From Aurantimicrobium minutum (GTDB taxonomy: Bacteria; Actinomycetota; Actinomycetes; Actinomycetales; Microbacteriaceae): 64,000 nucleotides of DNA. Numbering within the stretch: position 1 is the stretch's first letter; every line of letters starts with the position of its first letter. Positions 1 to 9,195 of this stretch are shown here, in pieces. Under the pieces are notes generated by a model, which was not told where the DNA came from, made no database searches, and saw nothing but the letters and a program-made list of their open reading frames with translations. The stretch lies in the NCBI RefSeq assembly GCF_029894165.1, contig NZ_JARXXU010000001.1, positions 868,001-932,000 on the forward strand. The letters are read 5' to 3'. Both the position numbers and the translations under genes were made by a program.

Positions 1-1268
1 CGTTTACTCATTGCCGCGGAGGCAGGGGTGTCTTCATCGTCGTGACTGCGCCAGTCATCGGGCAGCAGGTAGTCGAGCACGTCATCCACGGTGACCACAC
101 CGACCAGGCGGTGGTTTTCGTCAATGACCGGAACAGAAACCAGGTTGTAGCTGGCCAAAATACGTGACACTTCGGCCGCAGGAGTATCCACCGAGATGGG
201 CTCGAGGCCGGGGTCAATCAGGCTTCCCAGACGCTCGTGAGGTGGGTACCGCAGCATGCGTTGGAAGTGCACCATGCCCAAGAAGCGACCGGTGGGTGCT
301 TCATAGGGAGGCAGGGTGATGCAGACTGCTGCTGCCAGGGCAGGAGCAGTCTCATTACGACGAATCATGGCTAGGCCTTCAGCCACGGTGGATTCGGCAG
401 ACAGGATGATCGGCTCAGGGGTCATCAAACCACCCGCCGTGTCAGCCCCGAAGCTCAGCAGCAGACGAACATCATCGGCTTCCTCAGGCTCCATGAGGCC
501 CAGGAGGTGTTCACCACGCTCTTCGGGCAGCTGGGCAATGAGGTCGGCCGCGTCATCGGGTTCCATCTCGTCGAGAACGTCAGCGGCACGTTCGTCATCG
601 AGCTGGGCCATAATTTCGACCTGGTCGCTCTCGTCCATCTCCTCGAGCACGTCAGCGAGACGGTCATCGGGAAGCTCTTCCGCAACCTCGAGCATGCGCT
701 CTTGAGGGAGATCAAGCAAAGTGGTTGCGAGGTCGGCAGGACGCAGTTCTGAATAGGACGCAATGAGAGCTTCAGCAGACTGGGGCTCACCAGCTTCGGT
801 CTTCTCTGTGACGAGTGCCCAGGGAACCAATGCAGTTGCACCTTTGGTGAAGGGAGCGCCACTTTGGCGGGGACGACGCACAAAAAGCTGGCTGATCGCC
901 CACTCGCCGGGACCGGTCTCTTCAATCGCGGCGTCTTCGATTTCGGCATCGCCGGAACCGTCATTGAAGGTGACCTTACGGCCGAGGAATTCTGCAAGCA
1001 GGCGAACTTCGCCGCCGCGCTGCTCGAATTTCCTGTCCGAAATGGGGCCGGTGGTGATGACTTGCCCGCTGGCAATGCTGGAAACACGGCCAATGGAGAT
1101 GAACACACGACGCTTACCGGGAACCTCGGCGAGCAAGCCCACAACGCGGGGAGCATTGTCCTTGCGATAGACCACGAGGACATCACGAATACGACCCAGG
1201 CGGTCACCCGCGGGGTCGAAAACGCCAGATCCGGTCAGGCGCGCTACAAATACTCGTGTTCCAGTCAC
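1..1268 (-). CDS. PRC-barrel / MgtE-N / CBS-pair protein (3' end cut by window edge)
   Basis: About 422 residues are visible and the stop lies beyond the left edge. Residues ~1-60 read as a PRC-barrel-like domain (DPAGDRLGRIRDVLVV). Residues ~180-280 are the acidic helical repeats of the MgtE N domain (ERMLEVAEELPDDRLADVLE, then PDDAADLIAQLPEER). Residues ~285-415 are two CBS modules (VDDVLDYLLPDDW). No membrane segment is visible, so this is not a Mg2+ channel like full MgtE; a cytosolic regulator or sensor of divalent cations or nucleotides is inference. GTG is chosen as start because a TAAGTT box sits exactly 6 nt upstream and no Shine-Dalgarno is present. ATG starts further inside would remove the PRC domain. 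Confidence 0.8.
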   Translation of the reverse strand, partial: MTGTRVFVARLTGSGVFDPAGDRLGRIRDVLVVYRKDNAPRVVGLLAEVPGKRRVFISIGRVSSIASGQVITTGPISDRKFEQRGGEVRLLAEFLGRKVTFNDGSGDAEIEDAAIEETGPGEWAISQLFVRRPRQSGAPFTKGATALVPWALVTEKTEAGEPQSAEALIASYSELRPADLATTLLDLPQERMLEVAEELPDDRLADVLEEMDESDQVEIMAQLDDERAADVLDEMEPDDAADLIAQLPEERGEHLLGLMEPEEADDVRLLLSFGADTAGGLMTPEPIILSAESTVAEGLAMIRRNETAPALAAAVCITLPPYEAPTGRFLGMVHFQRMLRYPPHERLGSLIDPGLEPISVDTPAAEVSRILASYNLVSVPVIDENHRLVGVVTVDDVLDYLLPDDWRSHDDEDTPASAAMSK

Positions 1269-1274
1269 GTCTCT

Positions 1275-1280
1275 AACTTA
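1275..1280 (-). promoter_or_regulatory. -10-like box TAAGTT, 6 nt before the PRC/MgtE-N/CBS gene
   Basis: TAAGTT-N6-GTG read on the minus strand. The spacing puts the expected transcription start on the start codon, suggesting a leaderless mRNA. Confidence 0.45.
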
Positions 1281-1325
1281 GCCCGTTAAGGCGTCTTTGC
1301 GCCCCTTCCGGGGGTTAACGTCTGG

Positions 1326-4300
1326 CTAAATCAGGGCGTCGGTGAGGTGGTTGGGTGTGCCAAAACGGTGTGCAGTGATGCTGATGGCTTGTTCTCTCAA
1401 GAAAGGCAACATTTCGATTCGACCAGCCAGCAAAACCGGTCCTGCATAGACAGCCAGGTCCGGCCGCCCATTCGTTGCAGCGGTTACGAGAGCTGCGGTT
1501 GCGCCTAAGAGGCGAATGCGTCCGTTGGTCAGTTCGTCTCGGTCTTCCTCGAGGGTAGCTAGCCACGACTTATCCGAGCGCTGATCAACGCGAATACCGG
1601 TGGCCTGCAGGATCCACAAATACCGTTCGCCCATGGTGGGTGGCACAGAAATCGTGAAGTTGGATTCTGCGCGCATCGCTGCGGCCACCACACGCATCAG
1701 CTCAACCGGATTGCCGTCTTCGGTCAAACGGATACGTGTGGGAACCGAGCGATAACGGAAAATATTTCGCTCCACGCCCAGCTGTGAGACATCCATGGCT
1801 TGACCAAACTCTGTCGCCCAGGCGAACTGGTCCAGGCTCGTAGCTTGCCGAATCCACGCTAACTGGCCGCCATCGAACATTTCAGAACGTTCAATGGCAT
1901 CGAGCAGGGTGAGGACGTGGCTGGACAACGGCGCCATACCGATATCGACTGTGGGAGCAATGTTCCAATTTCCCAGTCCGAAGAGATAGTTGGGGCCACC
2001 CGCCTTGGTGCCAGCCCCGACGGCGGACTTCTTCCAGCCGCCAAAGGGCTGGCGTTGCACGATAGCGCCGGTTGTTCCCCGGTTGACGTAGAGGTTTCCA
2101 GCTTCGATGTGCTTCAACCACATGCCCACCTCGTCCGCATCCAGCGAATGAATACCTGAGGTGAGGCCATAATCAATCATGTTGACCATCTTGATGGCTT
2201 CTTCGAGGGTTCGGGCGGTCATGATGCCGAGCACGGGGCCAAAGTATTCGGTGAGGTGGAACTCACTGCCTGCTTTCACGCCTTCGCGCACACCGGGGGA
2301 CCACAGCATGGCAGTGTCATCGAGTTGTGTAGGTTCGACCAACCAGGATTCTCCTGCACCTACCGAGGTGAGCGCAGACAACAGTTTGCCCTGTGCTGGT
2401 TCAATAAGGGGACCCATTTGGGTGGTGGCATCTGCAGGGTAGCCAACTGTGAGACTCGTCACAGCATCTATGAGCTGGTTTCGGAAGCGCTGTGATGTAG
2501 CGACGGAACCGACCAGAATAACCAGCGAAGCTGCCGAGCATTTCTGGCCGGCATGACCGAAGGCCGAGTACACGACATCTTTGACGGCGAGATCGAGATC
2601 TGCGCTGGGGGTCACAATGATGGCGTTCTTGCCGCTGGTCTCGGCCAGGAGGGGCAGGTCATGTCGGAGCGAACGGAACAGTTCTGCAGTTTCATACCCA
2701 CCGGTGAGAATCACGCGATCCACGCGAGGGTCAGAAACCAGTGCGCTGCCCAAGGTTCGGTCACCCATGTTGACCAGTTGCAGCACATCCCGGGGGACGC
2801 CTGCTTCCCAGAGCGCGTCGACCATCACCGCACCCGAGCGACGAGCCTGTGCAGCAGGTTTGATAATAACCGGAGAGCCAGCTGCCAAAGCAGCCAAAGT
2901 AGAGCCAGCAGGAATGGCGACGGGGAAGTTCCACGGTGGGGTCACCACGGTCAGCCCGGCTGGGACAAATTCGGCACCTGAAATACGTTCAAGCTTCTTG
3001 GCTTGTTCGGCGTAATAGTGAGCAAAGTCGATAGCCTCGGTGACTTCAGGATCTGATTGGTCAAGAGTCTTGCCCGTCTCACTGGCCATGACCTCCATCA
3101 GGTCAGCACGGCGTGCTTCGAGAATCTCACCGGCACGGTGAAGAATCTCGGCACGCTTCTGCGCAGGCATCGTGCGCCAGCTCGCACCAGAACCCGTTGC
3201 AGTGAGGAACACCTGCTCGAGTTCTGCCGGAGTGCTGATGGTGTGGCGTGCGACGGTGTCGTTACCCAGCTTGGAGGAGGGGATGCGGGCGAGTATTCCC
3301 TCGCCCCACGCGCGGTTTGCTGCAATCGCCGGATCGGTATCTGCCGCGTTGTGGAACATGGTGGTCGGCATCGGGGAAGCGGGCTTGCTGCGATCCTGGA
3401 CGCGGTGAGACGGTGGAACACTGTCGTCCAAGGCGTGCAAGGACTTCAAGAAACGTGCTTCTTCACGGTTGAACAGGCCCTCATTGCTGGCCAGTTCAAA
3501 CACCGCGGACATGAAGTTGTCCTGGCTGGCGCATTCTTCCAAGCGACGAATCAGATAGGCAATGGCCACATCAAACTCGGCAGGGTGAACGACGGGGGTG
3601 TAGAGCAAGAGCGAGCCGACGTCTTTCTTGACGGCTTCTGCTTGACCCTGCGCCATGCCCAGGAGCATCTCGAACTCAACACCGGATTGCACACCACGCT
3701 TACCAGCTAGTAACCAGGCAAAAGCCACGTCAAAGAGGTTGTGGCCGGCCACTCCGATGCGCACGTTCCCGATGCGGTCAGGGTGCAGCGCGTAGTTGAT
3801 GACCCGCTTGTAGTTGGTGTCGCTGTCCTGCTTGGTGTGCCAGGTAGCCAGTGGCCAGTCATGGAGAGCGGCTTCCACGCGTTCCATGGGAAGGTTGGCG
3901 CCCTTAACTACGCGCACCTTGATTCCTGCGCCACCTCGAGCACGGCGTGCGGCAGACCAGGCCTGTAGTCGCATCATGGCGGAGAGCGCATCCGGCAGAT
4001 ACGCCTGCAACACAATGCCTGCTTCCAGATTCAGGAGCTCAGGACGATCAAGTATGCGGGTGAAGACCGCAATGGTGATGTCGAGGTCTTTGAACTCCTC
4101 CATGTCCAAGTTGATGAACTTGGGAGAAGGGCTCTCGGCTGCCAGGTGGAACAGGGGAAGCAAACGCTCCACGACGTGCTCCACATCTTGCTCGAATGCC
4201 CACGCGGAATGAGGTGCAACGGTGGAGGAGACCTTGATGGAGACGTAGTCGACATCATCGCGGGCAAGGAGTGCCCGGGTTCCTTCGAGCCGGCGAGCAG

Positions 4301-4766
4301 CTTCACGCTCGCCGAGGACTGCTTCCCCCAACAAGTTGACGTTGAGACGAATACCCGGCTTCTGCAAGGCACTGATGGCTGCGCCCAGCTTCGCATCGGT
4401 GGCATCCACGATGAGGTGGCCCACCATGCCACGCAAAACTTTGCGTGCTGCAGGGATGACAATTCCCGGCAGGATCGGAGCGAAGAATCCGCCGAGGCGA
4501 ACCGCGGTGCGCATATGCCAGGGCAGGAAAGAAGGAACATGGGGTGCAATCTCGCGTAGATTGTGTGCCGCAACATGCAGATCTTCGGGACGAACCACCC
4601 CGTCAACGAAGCCCACTGTGAAGTCCAGGCCCTGGGGATCTTTAAGCACTCCAGCTAACTGTGTGGCGCTGTTATCTGCCGGGAAGCTCTGCGCTTCGGT
4701 GAGCCAGGTGCGAACTAACGCAATCGTCTCAGCAGCAAGTTCAGGGGAATGCGCGTCAGCGGTCAT
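1326..4766 (-). CDS. putA: Bifunctional proline dehydrogenase / P5C dehydrogenase
   Basis: This 1,146-residue enzyme oxidises proline to P5C (FAD domain, about residues 90-430) and P5C to glutamate (NAD-dependent aldehyde dehydrogenase domain, about 480-960). The aldehyde dehydrogenase half shows the general-base Glu in LAETSGKN (~708) and the nucleophilic Cys in GQKCSAAS (~742). There is a further C-terminal region (~1000-1146). No N-terminal DNA-binding domain is present, so it should not self-repress as E. coli PutA does. The reading frame stays open upstream to an ATG at 4889, but that would overlap the DoxX gene; the ATG at 4766 lies 26 bp after the DoxX stop and has CAAACT 6 nt upstream. 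It is last in a pepP-DoxX-putA run, which suggests joint use of proline peptides. Confidence 0.95.
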   Translation of the reverse strand: MTADAHSPELAAETIALVRTWLTEAQSFPADNSATQLAGVLKDPQGLDFTVGFVDGVVRPEDLHVAAHNLREIAPHVPSFLPWHMRTAVRLGGFFAPILPGIVIPAARKVLRGMVGHLIVDATDAKLGAAISALQKPGIRLNVNLLGEAVLGEREAARRLEGTRALLARDDVDYVSIKVSSTVAPHSAWAFEQDVEHVVERLLPLFHLAAESPSPKFINLDMEEFKDLDITIAVFTRILDRPELLNLEAGIVLQAYLPDALSAMMRLQAWSAARRARGGAGIKVRVVKGANLPMERVEAALHDWPLATWHTKQDSDTNYKRVINYALHPDRIGNVRIGVAGHNLFDVAFAWLLAGKRGVQSGVEFEMLLGMAQGQAEAVKKDVGSLLLYTPVVHPAEFDVAIAYLIRRLEECASQDNFMSAVFELASNEGLFNREEARFLKSLHALDDSVPPSHRVQDRSKPASPMPTTMFHNAADTDPAIAANRAWGEGILARIPSSKLGNDTVARHTISTPAELEQVFLTATGSGASWRTMPAQKRAEILHRAGEILEARRADLMEVMASETGKTLDQSDPEVTEAIDFAHYYAEQAKKLERISGAEFVPAGLTVVTPPWNFPVAIPAGSTLAALAAGSPVIIKPAAQARRSGAVMVDALWEAGVPRDVLQLVNMGDRTLGSALVSDPRVDRVILTGGYETAELFRSLRHDLPLLAETSGKNAIIVTPSADLDLAVKDVVYSAFGHAGQKCSAASLVILVGSVATSQRFRNQLIDAVTSLTVGYPADATTQMGPLIEPAQGKLLSALTSVGAGESWLVEPTQLDDTAMLWSPGVREGVKAGSEFHLTEYFGPVLGIMTARTLEEAIKMVNMIDYGLTSGIHSLDADEVGMWLKHIEAGNLYVNRGTTGAIVQRQPFGGWKKSAVGAGTKAGGPNYLFGLGNWNIAPTVDIGMAPLSSHVLTLLDAIERSEMFDGGQLAWIRQATSLDQFAWATEFGQAMDVSQLGVERNIFRYRSVPTRIRLTEDGNPVELMRVVAAAMRAESNFTISVPPTMGERYLWILQATGIRVDQRSDKSWLATLEEDRDELTNGRIRLLGATAALVTAATNGRPDLAVYAGPVLLAGRIEMLPFLREQAISITAHRFGTPNHLTDALI

Positions 4767-4772
4767 GCTCTC

Positions 4773-4778
4773 AGTTTG
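4773..4778 (-). promoter_or_regulatory. -10-like box CAAACT, 6 nt before putA
   Basis: CAAACT-N6-ATG on the minus strand, in the 26-bp gap after the DoxX stop. It could give putA its own leaderless transcript besides read-through from pepP. The hexamer is weak. Confidence 0.3.
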
Positions 4779-4792
4779 TCGGGCTTCGTGTT

Positions 4793-5191
4793 CTAAGGCA
4801 AAGATTCCGGTGCGGTTCGAGGTGCACGACCCGTCGGAGATTTCCACGCCCACCAGAGCAGGGGAAGCTGCAGGGGGAGGCGAAGCCATGCAATGACGGA
4901 CAACAGGGTGTTGTCACTGCCGAGCTGGTCGACGGCATACCAAATGTTGGCAGGCCAAATAGCGAGCAAAGTGAGTGTTGTCAGCAGGGGAGCCCACCGT
5001 GAGCGAAGAATGAGGCCTCCGGCGCAGAGTAGTTCCACGACGCCACTGGCATAGACCAGCGTGAAATTGACGTTATCGCCCAGTTCGGGTGGCATCAGCC
5101 ACAGAAAACTTCTAGCACTGACAAGGTGGAGGACACCGCTGACTGTAAACAGCGCGATAACAATCCAACTTCCGACACCGCGCTGGGACAT
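4793..5191 (-). CDS. DoxX-family small membrane protein
   Basis: 132 residues with four hydrophobic segments (first: SWIVIALFTVSGVLHLV; last: LSVIAWLRLPLQLPLLWWAW) and an SxxFLWLMPP loop, as in DoxX/DoxD-like integral membrane proteins. Members of this family are often linked to membrane redox chemistry, but no activity can be read from this sequence. ATG 5191 is chosen because the aminopeptidase P stop ends at 5194, leaving only 2 bp, so translational coupling is likely; an ATG at 5281 would add 30 residues that look like read-through of the upstream gene. Its neighbour PutA delivers electrons to the membrane quinone pool, which may or may not be relevant. Confidence 0.8.
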   Translation of the reverse strand: MSQRGVGSWIVIALFTVSGVLHLVSARSFLWLMPPELGDNVNFTLVYASGVVELLCAGGLILRSRWAPLLTTLTLLAIWPANIWYAVDQLGSDNTLLSVIAWLRLPLQLPLLWWAWKSPTGRAPRTAPESLP

Positions 5192-5193
5192 GA

Positions 5194-6651
5194 CTACTTC
5201 CGCTTCTTCTTCGCCAAAGCTTCGGCTTTGATCTGAGCAGCTTTCTGGGCTGTGGCTGCAGCAGCGTGCGGGGCCAGCCATGCTTCGACGTCATCAGCGG
5301 TGCGAGGCAGGTTGATCGTGAGATTCTCGGCACCGGTGGCGGTGACCAGAATGTCATCCTCGATGCGCACGCCAATGCCGCGGTATTCCTCAGGAACGGT
5401 GAGGTCATCGGGCTGGAAATAGAGGCCAGGCTCAATCGTGAAGATCATGCCTTCCTTGACAATGCCATCCATATACATTTCTCGACGGGCTTCCGCGCAG
5501 TCATGCACGTCAATACCGAGGTGGTGGCTGGTGCCGTGCACCATATAGCGGCGGTGGTGTTGGTTATCTGGCAGGAGTGCGTCCTCGGCGGTCACAGGGA
5601 GCAGCCCCCACTCCGCGGTCTTCTCCGCAATGACTCCCATGGCGGTGTTGTGCACATCGCGGAAGGTAATCCCGGGCTTCACCATCGCGAACGCAGCATC
5701 TGCTGCCTCGCGAACTGCTTCATAAACTTTGCGCTGCACGGCAGTAAACGTGCCGCTGACCGGCAGTGTGCGCGTCACATCTGCGGTGTAGTAACTTTCG
5801 CGCTCCACGCCTGCATCAATGAGGATGAGGTCGCCGTCAGCGACCACGCCGTCGTTGTTCACCCAGTGCAGGATGCAGGCGTGTGCTCCGCTGGCGGCAA
5901 TGGTGCTGTATCCGACACCATTGCCCTCTAGACGGGCACGGGAGGCAAACGCCCCTTCAACCAAGCGCTCACCGCGCTGGTTACCGGCGATAGCCGGCAG
6001 GACGCGGGCAATATCTGCAAAGCCGCGAATACTCGAGGCAACGGCCTCCCGCATCTCGTTGATCTCCCACGCGTCTTTCACCAAGCGCATTTCTGAAAGA
6101 TCGCGGGCAATGTCTTCAGGGATCTCGGTGACCTGAGCATCTGCGTCAGGAAGGTCGTTGAGGTGACGGGTAGCCAGGGCGAGATCTCCCGCTACTTGAG
6201 CTAAAGAGGGACGAGGGCCCACCCAAAATTCACCAATGTCACTGTTGGCATAGAACTCGTCGGAGTCACGGCCTGCGCGCTCGCGAAAATACAGGGTTGC
6301 GCCGTGTCCCGAGGGCGTTGGCTCCATGACCAGCACAGCATCCGGTTCACTATCTGAGCCCCAGCCCGTGAGGTAGCTGAAGTCAGAGTGTGCACGAAAT
6401 GGGTAGAACGTGTCATTGCTGCGACGCTTCATCGCTCCTGCAGGAATCACGATGCGGCGGTCCGGGTAAAGGGCACTGAGTTGTGCGCGGCGAGCGGCTG
6501 CATAGGGTGCCTGCTCGCGAGGTTCAGGAATAACTTCGTCGCGGTCCGCCCATTCACTGGCGATGTAGGTCTGGAAAGTCGTTGATGCCGGAGTGGTGGA
6601 GCGGTTGGCAGTGCCTAGAGGAGCGTCTTCCGTGACATCGTTCTCGTTCAT
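5194..6651 (-). CDS. pepP: Xaa-Pro aminopeptidase (aminopeptidase P, M24B)
   Basis: 485 residues, the usual length. An N-terminal aminopeptidase P domain (~40-180) is followed by a pita-bread metallopeptidase fold. All five dimetal ligands are visible: Asp in LIDAG (~279), Asp in TADVTRT (~290), His in HHLGIDVHD (~372), Glu in TIEPGLYF (~405) and Glu in RIEDDILV (~430). The enzyme removes the N-terminal residue from peptides with proline in position 2, and the downstream PutA could use the proline eventually released. ATG 6651 is chosen because it begins MNENDVTE and has CAGACT 6 nt upstream; the longer frame to 6729 overlaps the divergent PHP gene. Confidence 0.95.
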   Translation of the reverse strand: MNENDVTEDAPLGTANRSTTPASTTFQTYIASEWADRDEVIPEPREQAPYAAARRAQLSALYPDRRIVIPAGAMKRRSNDTFYPFRAHSDFSYLTGWGSDSEPDAVLVMEPTPSGHGATLYFRERAGRDSDEFYANSDIGEFWVGPRPSLAQVAGDLALATRHLNDLPDADAQVTEIPEDIARDLSEMRLVKDAWEINEMREAVASSIRGFADIARVLPAIAGNQRGERLVEGAFASRARLEGNGVGYSTIAASGAHACILHWVNNDGVVADGDLILIDAGVERESYYTADVTRTLPVSGTFTAVQRKVYEAVREAADAAFAMVKPGITFRDVHNTAMGVIAEKTAEWGLLPVTAEDALLPDNQHHRRYMVHGTSHHLGIDVHDCAEARREMYMDGIVKEGMIFTIEPGLYFQPDDLTVPEEYRGIGVRIEDDILVTATGAENLTINLPRTADDVEAWLAPHAAAATAQKAAQIKAEALAKKKRK

Positions 6652-6657
6652 ATCTCT

Positions 6658-6663
6658 AGTCTG
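6658..6663 (-). promoter_or_regulatory. -10-like box CAGACT, 6 nt before pepP
   Basis: CAGACT-N6-ATG on the minus strand. The same hexamer and spacing recur before the APC permease at 44842. Confidence 0.4.
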
Positions 6664-6707
6664 GCACCGCCGAGCAGAGAAAATGCGGAGAGCGTGCCCG
6701 ACAGCCC

Positions 6708-6713
6708 TAGAGT
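6708..6713 (+). promoter_or_regulatory. -10-like box TAGAGT, 6 nt before the PHP gene
   Basis: TAGAGT-N6-GTG. The six intervening bases are GAAAGG, which could also act as a very close purine-rich ribosome site, so leaderless initiation is less certain here. Confidence 0.4.
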
Positions 6714-6719
6714 GAAAGG

Positions 6720-7592
6720 GTGGAAGCATTCTTGAGCGCGCAGGGTCCTATCGACCTTCACCTGCACAGCAATGTTTCTGATGGCACGGGATCGCCCGCC
6801 CAGGTTGTGCGCGAAGCCCATGCTGCCGGCATGCGCACGATGGCATTGACCGACCATGACACCGCAGCGGGCTGGGATGAAGCCATCGACGAATGCCAGA
6901 AGCTCGGCATGACCTTTATCCCCGGTATTGAGTTTTCTTCCCGGATTGAGATGGGCAGCATCCATATTTTGGCGTATTTGGTGGACCCCCACTTTGGCCC
7001 CTTCGCCGCAGAACTCGACAAACTCCAAAATGATCGAGAAAACCGCCTGCGTCAAATGACAGAAAAGGTCAGCGCGGACTACGACATCACCTGGGAACAC
7101 GTACTTGAGCAGATTGCTGAATCTGGAAAGTCTGTCGGAAGACCCCACCTTGCTGATGCGCTTGTTGCGCGCGGGATCATCACCGAGCGCAGTGAAGCAT
7201 TTAGCGGCATTTTGTCCAAGGAAGGCCCCTATTACGTCTCGCAATATGCGTTGGATCCCGTTTCCGCGGTGTCGTTGATACGTGCAGCGGGCGGAGTGCC
7301 CGTGATGGCGCACCCCACGACCAAGGGCCGTGTTGCGCCCATGGAATACATTGACCGCCTTATTGCGGCAGGGCTTGGTGGATACGAAATCGACCACCGC
7401 GAAAACATTGAACCGGGCAAAACCATCCTGCGTGAACTCTGTGAAGAGCGCGGCCTCATCATCACCGGCTCGAGTGACTATCACGGCACCGGCAAACCCA
7501 ACAAGCCGGGTGAAAACACCACTGCTCCAGAGATGTTGGCCAAGATTATTGAGCAGGGCACCGGGTCAGAGCCGGTGTATCCGCGTGGCTAA
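6720..7592 (+). CDS. PHP-domain phosphoesterase (YciV/RNase AM-like)
   Basis: 290 residues. The metal-binding motifs of the PHP family appear in order: HLHSN (~15), TDHDT (~45), an E in PGIEFSS, H in SIHILAY, H in GRPHLAD, H in MAHPTT and the final SSDYHG. Family members of this type hydrolyse 3'-phosphoadenosine-5'-phosphate or other 3',5'-bisphosphates and in E. coli trim 5' ends of RNA; which activity applies here is not readable. Start GTG 6720 gives a proper N-terminus just ahead of the HLHSN strand. It is divergent from pepP and its stop overlaps the next gene's likely GTG. Confidence 0.88.
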   Translation: MEAFLSAQGPIDLHLHSNVSDGTGSPAQVVREAHAAGMRTMALTDHDTAAGWDEAIDECQKLGMTFIPGIEFSSRIEMGSIHILAYLVDPHFGPFAAELDKLQNDRENRLRQMTEKVSADYDITWEHVLEQIAESGKSVGRPHLADALVARGIITERSEAFSGILSKEGPYYVSQYALDPVSAVSLIRAAGGVPVMAHPTTKGRVAPMEYIDRLIAAGLGGYEIDHRENIEPGKTILRELCEERGLIITGSSDYHGTGKPNKPGENTTAPEMLAKIIEQGTGSEPVYPRG

Positions 7593-8487
7593 GCAGTCGA
7601 TGAAATATGCCGGACTGCTGTTCGGATTTATCGGTATCGCGTCATTCTCACTCTCACTGCCGATGACGAAGCTTGCCCTGCACGGCTTCCCTCCCTTGTT
7701 CCTGGGGGCAGGCCGGGCCGTTGTGGCGGCGGTCATCGCCGCTCTCGTACTTCTCATTACCCGATCGGCACTGCCGCAGGGCACACAATGGTTCCGCTTA
7801 GTCGTGGTGGCACTGGGTGTCGTGGTGGGGTTCCCCTTCTTCACTTCTTATGCCTTGCAATATGTCCCTGCCTCCCACGGCGCGGTCATGATTGGATTGT
7901 TACCAGCTGCCACGGCGGTCGTTGCCGTGCTTCGCGGCAAGGAACGCCCCTCGAAGGTGTTCTGGGTAGCCGCGGTCATGGGCGCTCTCGCGGTCGGAGT
8001 GTTCGCGATCATGACGACGGGCACAGAGTCCGGACCTGCTCTGGGGGATCTTTTCTTGGTTGCCGCCGTCGTCTTGGCCGCGATTGGCTATGGCGAGGGA
8101 GGATTACTGTCCCGCGAAATCGGGTCCTGGCAAACCATTAGTTGGGCACTTGTCGTTGCACTGCCGGTGATGGTTCCGCTGGCGTGGACGAGCGTGGCAG
8201 ACCTGAACTGGACTGCCGTTCCGGGTTTAGCCTGGTTGGGTTTTGGGTATATTTCCGTGATCTCGATGTATTTGGGCTTCTTTGCCTGGTATCGCGGTTT
8301 GGCTATCGGGCCAATGGCGTCCGTCAGTCAAATTCAGCTCCTGCAACCGGTGCTCACCATAGTGTGGTCGGCATTGTTCTTTGCTGAGATTGTCGGTCCT
8401 AGCGTGTGGATTGCGGCAGCCGCGGTGATCGCGTGTGCGGGGATAGCAGTGCGGGCGAGAGTGAAAACTCTCGCCATCACGCGCTAG
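7585..8487 (+). CDS. EamA-family (DMT) transporter
   Basis: About 300 residues with ten hydrophobic helices in two EamA halves; the first half begins KYAGLLFGFIGIASFSLSLPM and the second begins LGDLFLVAAVVLAAIGYG. Conserved features include LPMTKLALHGFPPLFLGAGR in helix 2 and the SVSQIQLLQPVLTIVWSALFF stretch. Drug/metabolite transporters of this family export metabolites or amino acids; the substrate is unknown. The start may be GTG 7585, overlapping the PHP stop, or ATG 7600. It probably shares the PHP transcript and converges on the next gene with stop codons adjacent (8487/8488). Confidence 0.85.
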   Translation: MAKQSMKYAGLLFGFIGIASFSLSLPMTKLALHGFPPLFLGAGRAVVAAVIAALVLLITRSALPQGTQWFRLVVVALGVVVGFPFFTSYALQYVPASHGAVMIGLLPAATAVVAVLRGKERPSKVFWVAAVMGALAVGVFAIMTTGTESGPALGDLFLVAAVVLAAIGYGEGGLLSREIGSWQTISWALVVALPVMVPLAWTSVADLNWTAVPGLAWLGFGYISVISMYLGFFAWYRGLAIGPMASVSQIQLLQPVLTIVWSALFFAEIVGPSVWIAAAAVIACAGIAVRARVKTLAITR

Positions 8488-9186
8488 TTACCAGCCGGTC
8501 CAGCCAAGCTTGTCGGCGCCCACAGCGATGAAGATGCAGTAAATGGCAAAGAACACAGCCACAAAGCCCAGGATCTTGAACTGGTGATCCATGGTGAAGC
8601 GGAAAAGTCGATCCAGGCTTGCCTCCGCTTTGTGGCCACGAATCAGGCGCCACAGCGGAGGAAGAACAACACCGATGAGAGCGATGACATAGACCAGGAC
8701 AGCGGTGGGTACTTTGAACCACCAGTCCACATCTGCTTGCGCTATGTCGTGCAGGGCAGGAATCAGCAACGCAAAACTCGTGATGTCTTTGATGCTCAGT
8801 GCAAAAGCCACGCCAAAGAACGTCCACGGACCTGCTTTATTCAGACCCGCTGTCAGACGCTTCTCGGAACTTTTAGCCAGTTCAGGATGTGGCATGAACA
8901 GCCACATCGCACTGGCGCCCAACACGATGCCCACAATCAGCCAGATTGCCCCGTCAAGAGGTGACCGGTGACTACTGTCCAGGGGCAGTGAGGCAAAGCC
9001 GAGGAGCAGAACAGTAATCGCGATGGCGAACGCGAGTGCCGCACCCACGGCTGTTGCGGTGGTGCGCTTCACCCAGTGCGGTGACACTGCGGCAACGAGT
9101 TGCAGGCCAAACAGAGAGGGCGTGAAGGCAGCGCCAATTGCCAAGGGAATAACCCTCAGCAGCAGCTCAATCTCGTCCTTGCCCAT
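8488..9186 (-). CDS. GAP-family (Sap/LysE-like) six-helix membrane protein
   Basis: 232 residues with about six transmembrane helices. It begins LLLRVIPLAIGAAFTPSLFG and contains FFGVAFALSIKDITSFALLIPAL in the middle, as in the actinobacterial GAP family related to the mycobacterial sulfolipid-addressing protein Sap and to LysE exporters. A role in export of a lipid or small molecule is inferred from the family only. Its start lies 9 bp after the helicase stop, so it is probably co-transcribed with that gene. Confidence 0.75.
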   Translation of the reverse strand: MGKDEIELLLRVIPLAIGAAFTPSLFGLQLVAAVSPHWVKRTTATAVGAALAFAIAITVLLLGFASLPLDSSHRSPLDGAIWLIVGIVLGASAMWLFMPHPELAKSSEKRLTAGLNKAGPWTFFGVAFALSIKDITSFALLIPALHDIAQADVDWWFKVPTAVLVYVIALIGVVLPPLWRLIRGHKAEASLDRLFRFTMDHQFKILGFVAVFFAIYCIFIAVGADKLGWTGW

Positions 9187-9195
9187 ATCGGTTGA

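Noticed and set aside
455-1207. 250-residue frame on the minus strand inside the PRC/MgtE-N/CBS gene
   Set aside because: Wrong frame of the same strand; the gene starting at 1268 gives clear domain matches.
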